Positions 1 through 10,593 of a stretch of 64,000 nt of DNA are shown here, one piece after another. The position numbers were made by a program, and so were the translations under genes. The stretch comes from Actinomycetes bacterium. Lineage in GTDB: Bacteria > Actinomycetota > Acidimicrobiia > Acidimicrobiales > Palsa-688. Location of the stretch: the NCBI GenBank assembly GCA_021809105.1, contig JAKBAM010000013.1, forward strand, positions 1-64,000. The letters are read 5' to 3'. The first letter of the stretch is position 1, and every line of letters begins with the position of its first letter. Below the pieces are notes generated by a model. That model was given only the letters and a program-made list of their open reading frames with translations, made no database searches and had not been told where the DNA came from.

Positions 1-1563
<1,563 letters not shown>

Positions 1564-1567
<4 letters not shown>

Positions 1568-2694
1568 CGGAACCGTCCCGCGCCGAGCGAGGCGGCTTCT
1601 GCCGGAAGGGCGCCTGTCGTCAGGACCTCCAGCATGGCGTCTGCGGTGAAAGGGGCCAGGAGTACACCGTTGCGGTGGTGGCCGGTCGCGAAGAGCAGCC
1701 CGGGCGTCGATGACGGGCCGAGTACGGGAGCGTTGTCAGGGGTGCCGGGTCGGAGTGCCGCCAGGGTCTCCTCTATGGGTAGCTCCTCGATTGCCGGAAC
1801 GAGGTCGATGGCCGCGTGGAGCAGATCGTGCACCGCCCCTGACCTGACTGTCGTGTCGAAGCCGGCCTCCTGCATGGTCGCTCCGACCACCACCTCGCCG
1901 CTGGAGCGGGCAACCAGGTAAACCGACCGGCCTCGCGCGGTGCCCCTGATGGTCCTGGTGAAGGGCAGATCTTCAGGGTCTGCACGAAGCCGCAGGATCT
2001 CGCCCTTGATCGGGCGAACTGGAGGGGTGGCCTCAGGCGGCAGCCCGCCGAGAACCGCCGAGTGGGCGCCAGCCGCGATGACTACGGCGCCGGCGGCCAG
2101 GACCTGCCCGCCGGCGAGCTCCACCCCGCCGACAGAGTTGCGGGCGTCGAAGTGCAGGCGTCGCGCAGAGGAACGACACAGCCGGCCTCCTCGGTTAGCG
2201 AAGGCTCGGATGAGGGCGGTCACCACCACCCGAGGGTCGATCTGCCAGTCACCCGGAGCGAACAGCCCTCCACGTATGCGAGGGCTGAGGAGCGGCTCGA
2301 GCTCGCGGCACTGGCGCGATGCACGCCACTGGCTATCCAGCCCGAGCCTCCGGTGTACTGCTAGCAGTTCATCCAGGGCGCGGCGGTCGTCGCCGTCGAA
2401 GGCCACCTGGAGCGTGCCGTCCTGGCGTAGCTCTACATCGACTCCGGCGTCGGCGGCCAGATCGGCGGCGAACCTCGGCCACCGTGTGAGGGATGCCAAC
2501 CCCACACGGGTCAGCTCCGACTCCTCTGCTGTCGCTTCGGTGACCGGGGCGAGCATCCCGGCTGCCGCCCACGACGCCCCTCGTCCCGGCGCGGGGTCGC
2601 ACACCACCACCCGCAGGCCGGCGGCGGCTGCCTTCCATCCTACGGTCAGTCCGATGATCCCGCCGCCGACGATCACGGCATCCAGCCGACTCAT
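1564..2694 (-). CDS. thiO: Glycine oxidase ThiO
   Basis: 376 residues with an N-terminal FAD Rossmann motif (VIVGGGIIGL, residues 6-15) and DAO-family features: RGASWAAAGML near residue 45, and a C-terminal GLLFATGHHRNGVLLAP segment. ThiO oxidises glycine to dehydroglycine for thiazole synthesis. The start at 2694 is chosen because ATG overlaps the thiE stop (ATGA) and gives the correct N-terminus. The frame stays open upstream to 3345, but that extension is Arg-rich non-protein sequence antisense in style to the thiE frame. It lies between thiE and thiS in the thiamine operon. O2-dependent ThiO implies aerobic thiamine synthesis. Confidence 0.95.
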
Positions 2695-3314
2695 TGTTCG
2701 AGCGCGGTGGCGAGTGCGGCCAGCAGCTCCCGCACCGCAGAAGCCGGGTCGTCGGCGCCGGAGACAGCGTCGACCACGGCAATCCCGTGCGCCCCGGCTT
2801 TGACCAGAGCCGGAACGCGGTCGGCGCAGATGCCGCCGATGGCGATCACGGGCACCGACACAACCGCGCACACTGCACCTACCCCCGCCGCACCGATCGG
2901 CGCCGGCAGCCCTGCCTTGGTGGCGGTAGCGAAGCTCGGCCCGACGCCCAGGTACGAGGCGCCGGCAGCGGCGGCGGCGATCGCCCCAGGGGGGTCGCGC
3001 ACGGTTGCGCCGATGACGAAGCCATCTCCAGCGAACTTCCGGGCGGCAGCCACGGGGAGATCCTCGGCTCCGAGGTGCACGCCCGAAGCCCCGGCTGTCA
3101 ACGCGACGTCGAGACGGTCGTCGACGACACAGGTGGCGCCGGTCTGCGCGCACATTTCCACGACCCGCTCGGTCATGGCGTGCACGTCGCGATCGCAGAG
3201 GTCCTTGATCCTCACCTGCACGACATCTACCCCGGCATCGAGCGCAGCAGGCAATATCGCCAGGGGATCGCGGCCGAACCTGGTGTCGGTGATTAGATGC
3301 AGACGACCAGGCAC
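2691..3314 (-). CDS. thiE: Thiamine-phosphate synthase ThiE
   Basis: 207 residues. It couples hydroxymethylpyrimidine diphosphate with thiazole phosphate. ThiE signatures are intact: VQVRIKD at residues 32-38, a VVDDRLDVAL metal/diphosphate block, GVHLGAEDLP, GATVRDP, and the phosphate loop VGPSFATATKAG. The GTG start lies about 8 nt after a GGGAG that forms the 3' end of the upstream TPP aptamer, so initiation is probably riboswitch-gated. It is the first gene of thiE-thiO-thiS-thiG-tenI. Confidence 0.95.
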   Translation of the reverse strand: MPGRLHLITDTRFGRDPLAILPAALDAGVDVVQVRIKDLCDRDVHAMTERVVEMCAQTGATCVVDDRLDVALTAGASGVHLGAEDLPVAAARKFAGDGFVIGATVRDPPGAIAAAAAGASYLGVGPSFATATKAGLPAPIGAAGVGAVCAVVSVPVIAIGGICADRVPALVKAGAHGIAVVDAVSGADDPASAVRELLAALATALEQ

Positions 3315-3322
3315 TCCACTCT

Positions 3323-3409
3323 CCCTTCGGCGGCATTACCCGCATCAGGTCCGACGGTCGGGCGCTTCGAACGCCCCTCTCAGTCCGGTGTCACCGGACT
3401 CCCGCGTGT
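3323..3409 (-). promoter_or_regulatory. TPP riboswitch upstream of thiE
   Basis: On the minus strand the leader carries the THI-box landmarks in order: a P2/P3 hairpin, CTGAGAGG, then GACCTGATGCGGGTAATGCC, and finally CCGAAGGGAG just before the GTG of thiE. The aptamer 3' strand contains the Shine-Dalgarno bases, which suggests translational repression by thiamine pyrophosphate of the thiE-thiO-thiS-thiG-tenI transcript. Boundaries are approximate. Confidence 0.93.
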
Positions 3410-3504
3410 CACGATGGGTCTACCGGCCGGAGCCAGCGATGTCAAACCCAGGTACCCAGAGCCGCCGCGCCCCCGCAGCTTCGGCGTTGCGGGAACATGG
3501 GGTG

Positions 3505-3996
3505 GTGAGTGACACGTCGAAGCTGACCCTGCTGGGCGCGGGAGCCACCGCTTGCTCGTACCAGGACCCAAACGCTGCCATGCTCGAGGTCTTCGACAAC
3601 CGCCACCCGCGGTCGCCGTGGGTCGTCGAGCTGGACTGCACGGAGTTCACCAGCCTCTGCCCGATGACCGGGCAGCCCGACTTCGGACATATCCACGTGC
3701 ATTACGTCCCGGCGGGCCTCTGCATCGAGAGCAAGAGCCTCAAGCTGTACCTCGGCGCCTACCGCAATCACGGATCTTTCCACGAGGACTGCGTGAACCG
3801 CATCGCAGACGACATCTATGCGCGGGCGGAGCCGCTATACCTCCGGGTATTCGGTGACTTCAACGTGCGCGGCGGGATCGCGATCAAGCCGCTCGCGGTC
3901 CGTGCTGCGCCCTCGCTCGCCGATCAGGAGCGCGCCGCAGTGATGGAGCTGCTCGCTCATCACGACGCGCTCACCCGGCGGCCCCGCGATAGTTGA
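3505..3996 (+). CDS. queF: NADPH-dependent preQ0 reductase QueF (unimodular)
   Basis: 163 residues. It reduces 7-cyano-7-deazaguanine to preQ1 in queuosine synthesis. The catalytic Cys is residue 52 (TSLCPMTGQPDFG) with the Asp at 59, and the QueF motif ESKSLKLYL follows, so this is the short Bacillus-type enzyme. The start is the second of two adjacent GTG codons (3502, 3505). The open frame extends far upstream antisense to the thi genes and is ignored. It is transcribed convergently to queD; the two coding regions overlap by 26 bp at their 3' ends. Confidence 0.93.
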   Translation: MSDTSKLTLLGAGATACSYQDPNAAMLEVFDNRHPRSPWVVELDCTEFTSLCPMTGQPDFGHIHVHYVPAGLCIESKSLKLYLGAYRNHGSFHEDCVNRIADDIYARAEPLYLRVFGDFNVRGGIAIKPLAVRAAPSLADQERAAVMELLAHHDALTRRPRDS

Positions 3997-4330
3997 CGCC
4001 GGAGGTGCAGGTTTCTCGCACGACGACTCCTGCCAGGGGCAAAGGGCCCGAGAGCCGGTCCCAGATCCAGGCGGCGAGGTTCTCGCTCGTCGGGTTTTGC
4101 AGTCCCTCTACCTCGTTCAGGTAGTAATGGTCGAGCCGGGCCCGTAACGGCTCGAAAGCATCTGCGATCACGGCGAAGTCAATGACCATCCCCGTCTCCG
4201 GATCGACGTCGCCGACCACGTGGATCTCGACCTGGTAGGAGTGGCCGTGGAGCCGGCGGCATTTGTGGCCGGCAGGGACGTTGGGAAGGTGGTGCGCAGC
4301 TTCGAAGGTGAAGGACCGGAACAGCTCCAT
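3971..4330 (-). CDS. queD: 6-carboxytetrahydropterin synthase QueD
   Basis: 119 residues, PTPS fold. Zn-binding histidines are visible at residue 14 and in LHGHSY (28, 30), the catalytic Cys is residue 24, and MVIDF and HYYLN segments complete the family pattern. It converts 7,8-dihydroneopterin triphosphate to 6-carboxytetrahydropterin. The ATG at 4330 overlaps the queE stop (ATGA), which decides the start over an in-frame upstream ATG at 4375. It is the last gene of thiC-queC-queE-queD. No GTP cyclohydrolase is present nearby. Confidence 0.93.
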   Translation of the reverse strand: MELFRSFTFEAAHHLPNVPAGHKCRRLHGHSYQVEIHVVGDVDPETGMVIDFAVIADAFEPLRARLDHYYLNEVEGLQNPTSENLAAWIWDRLSGPLPLAGVVVRETCTSGVNYRGAAG

Positions 4331-4971
4331 CACGGGATACCGAGAAACTTGTGGGTCTGGAGGCTCAGCTTCCACTGCGGGTGTGCCAGGCAGTACTGCA
4401 CAGCGAGCTGCGTGTTCCGGTCGCGTTCGGGACCATCCATGGGTTGCAAGAGCAGCCGAGGGCAGTCGAAACCTTCGAAGGACGCCGGGTCGGTGTCGGC
4501 CTGGGGGAACACCAGCTTCAGCTCGTCGGCCCGCTCCAACGCGAGCGGTGCCCCGGCTTTCGGGCTGACGCAGACCCAGTCGATCCCCAGAGGCGTAGCC
4601 TGGGTCCCGTTGGTTTCGACAGCGACCACGAAGCCAGACTGGTGCAGGGCGTCGATCACCGGCTCATCCAGCTGCAGCAACGGCTCGCCGCCAGTACAGA
4701 CGACATACGGCTCGGATTTCGGATGGGGACCGGCTGGCCAGGCTGCGCTAATGGCGAGAACCAGCTCCCGAGCGGTCGCGAAGCGGCCGCCGCCGGGACC
4801 GTCGGTTCCCACGAAGTCCGTGTCGCAGAAGGTGCACGTCGCGGCTCCCCGATGGCGCTCCTGGCCGCTCCACAGGTTGCAGCCAGCGAAGCGGCAGAAG
4901 ACGGCGGCGCGCCCGGCGTGGGTCCCCTCCCCCTGCAAGGTGTAGAAGATTTCCTTTACCCGATAGGCCAT
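4330..4971 (-). CDS. queE: 7-carboxy-7-deazaguanine synthase QueE (radical SAM)
   Basis: 213 residues. The N-terminus YTLQGEG is typical of QueE. The cluster-binding cysteines are C31, C46 and C49, spaced C-x14-C-x2-C, the variant with an insertion in the radical SAM loop seen in some QueE enzymes. VCTGGEPLLQ is the SAM-binding GGE motif. It contracts 6-carboxytetrahydropterin to 7-carboxy-7-deazaguanine. The ATG overlaps the queC stop and its own stop overlaps the queD start, so the three que genes are translationally coupled. Confidence 0.93.
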   Translation of the reverse strand: MAYRVKEIFYTLQGEGTHAGRAAVFCRFAGCNLWSGQERHRGAATCTFCDTDFVGTDGPGGGRFATARELVLAISAAWPAGPHPKSEPYVVCTGGEPLLQLDEPVIDALHQSGFVVAVETNGTQATPLGIDWVCVSPKAGAPLALERADELKLVFPQADTDPASFEGFDCPRLLLQPMDGPERDRNTQLAVQYCLAHPQWKLSLQTHKFLGIP

Positions 4972-5675
4972 CAGCCGGGGGCGGCTGCAGCGGGGTCGTC
5001 GAGTCCGAGCTCGGCGAAACCTCTGCGGCGGAAGAGACAGGAATCGCACGTGCCGCACGCCGCACCGGAGGGCTCGGGGTCGTAGCAGCTGTGGGTCAAG
5101 CTGTAGTCCACGCCGAGCGACCGGCCCAGCTCGATGATGGCCGCTTTGGAGAGAGCGATCAGAGGCGCGTGGATGCGGAGGTGCTGGTTTCCCAGGACTC
5201 CGGCCTTGGTGGCCAGGTTGGCCATCTGCTCGTAGGCCGCGATGTACTCGGGGCGGCAATCGGGGTACCCGCTGTAGTCCATCGCGTTCACCCCGATGAA
5301 GATGTCCTCTGCTCCCAAGGTCTCGGCCCACGCCAGCGCGAACGACAAGAAGATCGTGTTGCGGGCCGGCACATAGGTGTCGGGTATCTGATTGCCGAGA
5401 TCCTCAGGTCGGTCATGGTGGGGTACGGCTAGGTCGCCGGTAAGTGCCGAGCCGCCGAACACCCGCAGGTCGATGTCGGCGATGACATGGCGCTCGACGC
5501 CGATTGCGTCGGCGACCCGTCGGGCGGCAGCCAACTCGACCTCGTGACGCTGTCCATAGCGGAAGCTCAGCGCGTATGTCCGGAAGCCCTCGTGGCGCGC
5601 CACTGCCAAGGCAGTGGCTGAGTCGAGTCCACCACTCAGCAGGATCACCGCAGGTGTGTCGCCCACCTCAACCAA
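4971..5675 (-). CDS. queC: 7-cyano-7-deazaguanine synthase QueC
   Basis: 234 residues. The PP-loop ATP motif [12 protein letters not shown] lies at residues 12-23, and Zn-binding cysteines occur near the C-terminus ([17 protein letters not shown]). It converts carboxydeazaguanine to preQ0 with ammonia and ATP. It starts 17 nt after the thiC stop in the same direction and has no obvious promoter of its own, so it is likely co-transcribed with thiC and exposed to the thiC TPP riboswitch. Confidence 0.94.
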   Translation of the reverse strand: MVEVGDTPAVILLSGGLDSATALAVARHEGFRTYALSFRYGQRHEVELAAARRVADAIGVERHVIADIDLRVFGGSALTGDLAVPHHDRPEDLGNQIPDTYVPARNTIFLSFALAWAETLGAEDIFIGVNAMDYSGYPDCRPEYIAAYEQMANLATKAGVLGNQHLRIHAPLIALSKAAIIELGRSLGVDYSLTHSCYDPEPSGAACGTCDSCLFRRRGFAELGLDDPAAAAPG

Positions 5676-5692
5676 GGGTCGACGTCAGCATT

Positions 5693-7532
<1,840 letters not shown>

Positions 7533-7595
7533 CTCTTCCCGATCACCCTACCAACCGCGAGTCCCGGCGATCGGACCGGACCCTGGCTCCCCCGC

Positions 7596-8522
7596 CTAGT
7601 CGGTTGCGTCCCGCAGGGCGCCCGGATAGCGGCCCTGGAGGGTGCGCCGCATGCCCTCACGCCAAGAGACCTCGCACGGTCCCGTGATCGATCGACGCTT
7701 GGTGACGTCATACACGGAGCTCGGATAGGTTCCGGCCGTCGAGCCGGCAACCAGGTCGACTGGCTTGCCGGTGAGCTCGCCGAAGTACACGCACCAGTCC
7801 TCGGGACCGACTACATCGTCTCCTCCCCAGTTGACGACGGTGGCGGGCACGGTCGCCGCAGCGAGCAGCGGCTCGATCTGGACGCCGATGTCGTCTTGGT
7901 GGATGGCGCTGTACTTGGGCCCGGGGGAGCGAAGGGGGACTGGCCGACCGGCCATGATGGCGTCGAGGTGCCACGCCGGCATGCCTCCGTTCGACCCGTA
8001 CCCACAGTTCATCCGGGTGATGATCATCGGCAGGTCGTAGAGACGCGCGCATGCCCTGGAAACGGCCTCCGCCGCGATCTTCGTGATGGAGTAGGTGGGA
8101 ATGCTGGGCACGCTGCCCTCACCCAGAGGGTCGCCCTCAACGTAGGCGTGGTACGGGTCCTCCGCCGGGCGGTACACCGAGCCCGCCGACATGACCAGCG
8201 CGGCACGGGCATGACGGCAGTGGGCGAGTAGCAGTGCAGTTCCCTCTGCGTCCGTCCTGAGTGCCCCGTCGTAGTCGACCACGCCACCTCTGAACGTCGC
8301 CAAGTGGACCACGTAGTCGAAGTCGTCGGGCAGGTCGGCGAGATCACCCGACGCCAGATCGACGGCCCGCGTGGTCGCACCGGCAGCCTCGACCTTGTCC
8401 CTGGCGCGCGGATCGCTGAACCTAGCTACTCCCCAGACGTCGTTGGCGGGAGCGAGGTGCTCGACGAGCGGCAAGCCGAGGTTCCCGGCTGCCCCGGTTA
8501 CGAGGATCTTGGCACCCTGCAT
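7596..8522 (-). CDS. NAD-dependent epimerase/dehydratase (extended SDR)
   Basis: 308 residues. The Rossmann motif GAAGNLG is at residues 10-16, DVVHLA-type strand sequence YVVHLAT lies near 85, and the catalytic YSITK is near 135-140, so an extended SDR sugar or ketone oxidoreductase is clear. The substrate cannot be told from sequence. The start at 8522 gives MQGAKILVTG; an upstream in-frame start at 8738 would add low-complexity Pro/Arg sequence. It ends about 60 bp before the thiC riboswitch, and the thiC promoter must lie in or near its 3' end. Confidence 0.88.
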   Translation of the reverse strand: MQGAKILVTGAAGNLGLPLVEHLAPANDVWGVARFSDPRARDKVEAAGATTRAVDLASGDLADLPDDFDYVVHLATFRGGVVDYDGALRTDAEGTALLLAHCRHARAALVMSAGSVYRPAEDPYHAYVEGDPLGEGSVPSIPTYSITKIAAEAVSRACARLYDLPMIITRMNCGYGSNGGMPAWHLDAIMAGRPVPLRSPGPKYSAIHQDDIGVQIEPLLAAATVPATVVNWGGDDVVGPEDWCVYFGELTGKPVDLVAGSTAGTYPSSVYDVTKRRSITGPCEVSWREGMRRTLQGRYPGALRDATD

Positions 8523-8826
8523 GGCGATCAGTCTCCCAGCCCGCCCCATGCGAGCGCTACCGGGCCTAGGCCGCATGGGCCACGCCAGCGGGGGAGGGCG
8601 TCCCGGTTGGCAGGCGAGGCGACAGGGTGGCGGCCCAGTTCGAGCCAACCGGCGCCTCGTTTCGACTGAGCACGGTGGTCCCGCCCAAAAGGGATGAACT
8701 CGCCTGCAGGAGCGCAGGAGCCGAAACGTCGGCGGCACTTATCGCGACGCGCAGTTTGTGGAACCCCTCATCCAGGGAAAGACCTGGTTACTCGGGAAGG
8801 GCCCGGGATCGGGAGGTTCGTAGCAG
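8523..8826. other. Intergenic region between divergent epimerase and small membrane protein genes
   Basis: About 300 bp without a convincing gene. It must hold both divergent promoters. I see an inverted repeat with 8-bp arms (8545-8552 and 8572-8579, 19-nt spacer) close to the epimerase start, a possible operator. A GGGAGG about 12 nt before ATG 8827 is the likely ribosome-binding site of the small protein. I cannot identify -35/-10 boxes confidently. Confidence 0.5.
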
Positions 8827-8970
8827 ATGCTTGGGGACATACTCGTTGCCCTGTTGATCACAGTCGTTGCCATCGTCCTCGGGGTAGCTGTCCACCCCGT
8901 CCTCTTCTTCTTGGTGGTACTGGCCATCGTCTGGCTGGTCGTGCGGCGTCGCAGCGGGGCTCGGCTCTGA
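8827..8970 (+). CDS. Small two-helix membrane protein, copy 1 (47 aa)
   Basis: A 47-residue reading frame encoding two hydrophobic segments (about residues 4-22 and 25-39) joined at a His-Pro (residues 23-24) and ending in a basic RRRSG tail. It is 35/47 identical to the 47-residue protein encoded at 9085-9228; differences are conservative (Val/Ile/Leu) and lengths are identical, which is strong evidence that both are real genes. GGGAGG precedes the ATG. I infer inner-membrane localisation with the Arg tail cytoplasmic. It resembles the widespread class of tiny actinobacterial hydrophobic proteins of unknown role. Confidence 0.8.
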   Translation: MLGDILVALLITVVAIVLGVAVHPVLFFLVVLAIVWLVVRRRSGARL

Positions 8971-9084
8971 ACCACGCTCGCAGGTCAGGAGCGCCCACGC
9001 TGCAAGTCAGACGCCTGAGGCCGGGGCGGGGACAATATCCGAGCAGGCGATTTTCAATCTACTTATCACAAAGAGGTATAAGAA

Positions 9085-9228
9085 ATGGTTAGTGACATCC
9101 TGATAGCGCTCGTGATCACTGTGATTGCCATAGTGCTCGGCATCGCGGTTCATCCGCTACTGTTTTTCTTGGTCGTCTTCGCGATCTTGTGGCTGGTGAT
9201 GCGGCGCCGCAGCGGGTCCAGGGTTTAG
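9085..9228 (+). CDS. Small two-helix membrane protein, copy 2 (47 aa)
   Basis: A tandem paralog of the protein at 8827-8970 (35/47 identical). The core GxAVHPxLFFLVV and the RRRSGxR tail are conserved. The leader is unusually AT-rich for this window (around 9055-9084), with AGAGG 9 nt before ATG, suggesting its own promoter. The stop lies 6 nt before the GTG of a membrane-anchored coiled-coil protein, so the two are likely co-translated. Function unknown. Confidence 0.82.
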   Translation: MVSDILIALVITVIAIVLGIAVHPLLFFLVVFAILWLVMRRRSGSRV

Positions 9229-9234
9229 GCATCC

Positions 9235-9672
9235 GTGACCGTTCTGATCGTCATCGTCATCGTCATCCTTGTCCTTGCGCTCGCGTTGGCCGGCATTCTC
9301 TGGGTCATGCCCCGTGTCCGGGGACGCAAGGCCGAAGCGAGGCGAGCTGAGGCCCAGGACCATCTGACCGAGTCCCGGCGATCAGCTGCCAGGGCTGATG
9401 CGGCGCGCGCTGCCGCCGAGGAAGAGGTCGCGCGAGCACGGAGGGACCGGGCTGAGGCTGAGCTGCGAGCTTCGGAGAGGGAACAGGCCGCCGAGGAACG
9501 ACTCGCCGAAGCGGATCAGCACCGGGCCGAAGCCGACGATCACCAGGAGCGAGCTGGCGAGCTCGACCCCGGGTTGCGAGGTGGGGCGCAGACCTCAGCC
9601 CCCCAGCGTGCGGACGGCGGGGGGGCTGACGGAATCCCGGCTGAACTGCCGGGAGGCGGTCTCGGGGCTTAG
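9235..9672 (+). CDS. Membrane-anchored coiled-coil protein
   Basis: 145 residues starting at GTG 9235. One N-terminal transmembrane helix of Val/Ile/Leu (residues 3-24) is followed by a long Ala/Arg/Glu-rich stretch (about 30-105) with strong heptad character, then a Gly/Pro/Asp-rich tail. The topology suggests a short anchor with a cytoplasmic or extracellular helical rod. It follows the second 47-residue membrane protein by 6 nt and precedes lgt. No enzyme family is recognised; it may scaffold or sense envelope state with the small membrane proteins, which is inference only. Confidence 0.72.
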   Translation: MTVLIVIVIVILVLALALAGILWVMPRVRGRKAEARRAEAQDHLTESRRSAARADAARAAAEEEVARARRDRAEAELRASEREQAAEERLAEADQHRAEADDHQERAGELDPGLRGGAQTSAPQRADGGGADGIPAELPGGGLGA

Positions 9673-9681
9673 CTTAGAGCT

Positions 9682-10593
9682 GTGCTCCCCGCCTCGGTTC
9701 TAGCGTACCTGCCCAGCCCTCCAGCTAATGGGATCAGCATCGGGCCGCTGCGGCTGCACGTGTATGGCCTACTTATCGCCATCGGTGTGGTGGCGGCGAT
9801 TTGGCTGGCGCAGCGACGATGGGAAGCCAGAGGTGGTCAACCCGGGACCATGAGCCGTCTCGCCATATGGGGTGTGCCGGCTGGGCTCGTTGGGGCGCGG
9901 GTCTATAGCGTGATCACGAGCTGGCAGGCGGACACGGCCGGCCATTGGTACCGCGCCTTCGCTATCTGGGAGGGCGGCCTGGGGATCTGGGGCGGTGTTG
10001 CCGTCGGGGTGGCGTTCGGGCTCTACGGCGCTCGGCGCATGCAACTCGATTGGCGGGTAGCAATCGACTGTGCGGCCCCTGCGCTGGCCCTCGGACAGGC
10101 CATCGGACGTTGGGGGAACTACTTCAACCAGGAGCTCTATGGCGCACCGAGTGGTCTACCGTGGGCGGTGAAAATCGCCCATCCGGTGCATTGCAGCTCG
10201 GTCACCCACTGCGTCGCCTACCCGGCGGGCGTGACCACGTTCCAGCCGACCTTCCTCTACGAGTCGATCTGGGACCTGGCTTGCGTGGGCCTCGTACTGC
10301 TTGCGGAACGGCATCTCCGCATCCGTAAGGGTTACCTGTTCTTCGTGTATGCCGCGGTCTACACGCCAGGGCGCTTCGTCACCGAACATCTCCGCGTCGA
10401 CGAGGCCCATCGCTATCTCGGCCTTCGGCTCAACGACTGGGTCAGTATCGCCGTGTTCGTGGTTTCCGTCGCCATCCTTGTGATCTTCGGTAGGGTCCGC
10501 CCCACAGACCCCAACCGGCCCCTGGCCGGGGAGGCCCTACGACCCGAGGATGCGAATCCCTCCTCCGGCGCCGCGGGGACTCTCAATGGCTGA
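9682..10593 (+). CDS. lgt: Prolipoprotein diacylglyceryl transferase Lgt
   Basis: 303 residues, a polytopic membrane enzyme that transfers diacylglycerol from phosphatidylglycerol to the lipobox Cys of prolipoproteins. YGLLIAIGVV (residues 30-39) and the Lgt signature GRWGNYFNQELYG (about 142-154) are present, with RPGRFVTEHLRVDE-like residues toward the C-terminus (GRFVTEHLRVDEAHR). Starts at GTG 9682, nine bases after the preceding stop. It ends convergently, overlapping the MMPL gene by 11 bp. At least two lipoprotein substrates are encoded in this window. Confidence 0.94.
   Translation: MLPASVLAYLPSPPANGISIGPLRLHVYGLLIAIGVVAAIWLAQRRWEARGGQPGTMSRLAIWGVPAGLVGARVYSVITSWQADTAGHWYRAFAIWEGGLGIWGGVAVGVAFGLYGARRMQLDWRVAIDCAAPALALGQAIGRWGNYFNQELYGAPSGLPWAVKIAHPVHCSSVTHCVAYPAGVTTFQPTFLYESIWDLACVGLVLLAERHLRIRKGYLFFVYAAVYTPGRFVTEHLRVDEAHRYLGLRLNDWVSIAVFVVSVAILVIFGRVRPTDPNRPLAGEALRPEDANPSSGAAGTLNG

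Noticed and set aside
2695-3345. Upstream extension of the thiO frame to a 593-residue protein
   Set aside because: The extra N-terminus is Arg-rich shadow sequence across thiE; the ATG at 2694 overlaps the thiE stop and begins at the FAD motif.
2707-3504. Long plus-strand extension of queF
   Set aside because: It runs antisense through thiE and the TPP aptamer, with no queF homology before residue 1 at 3505.
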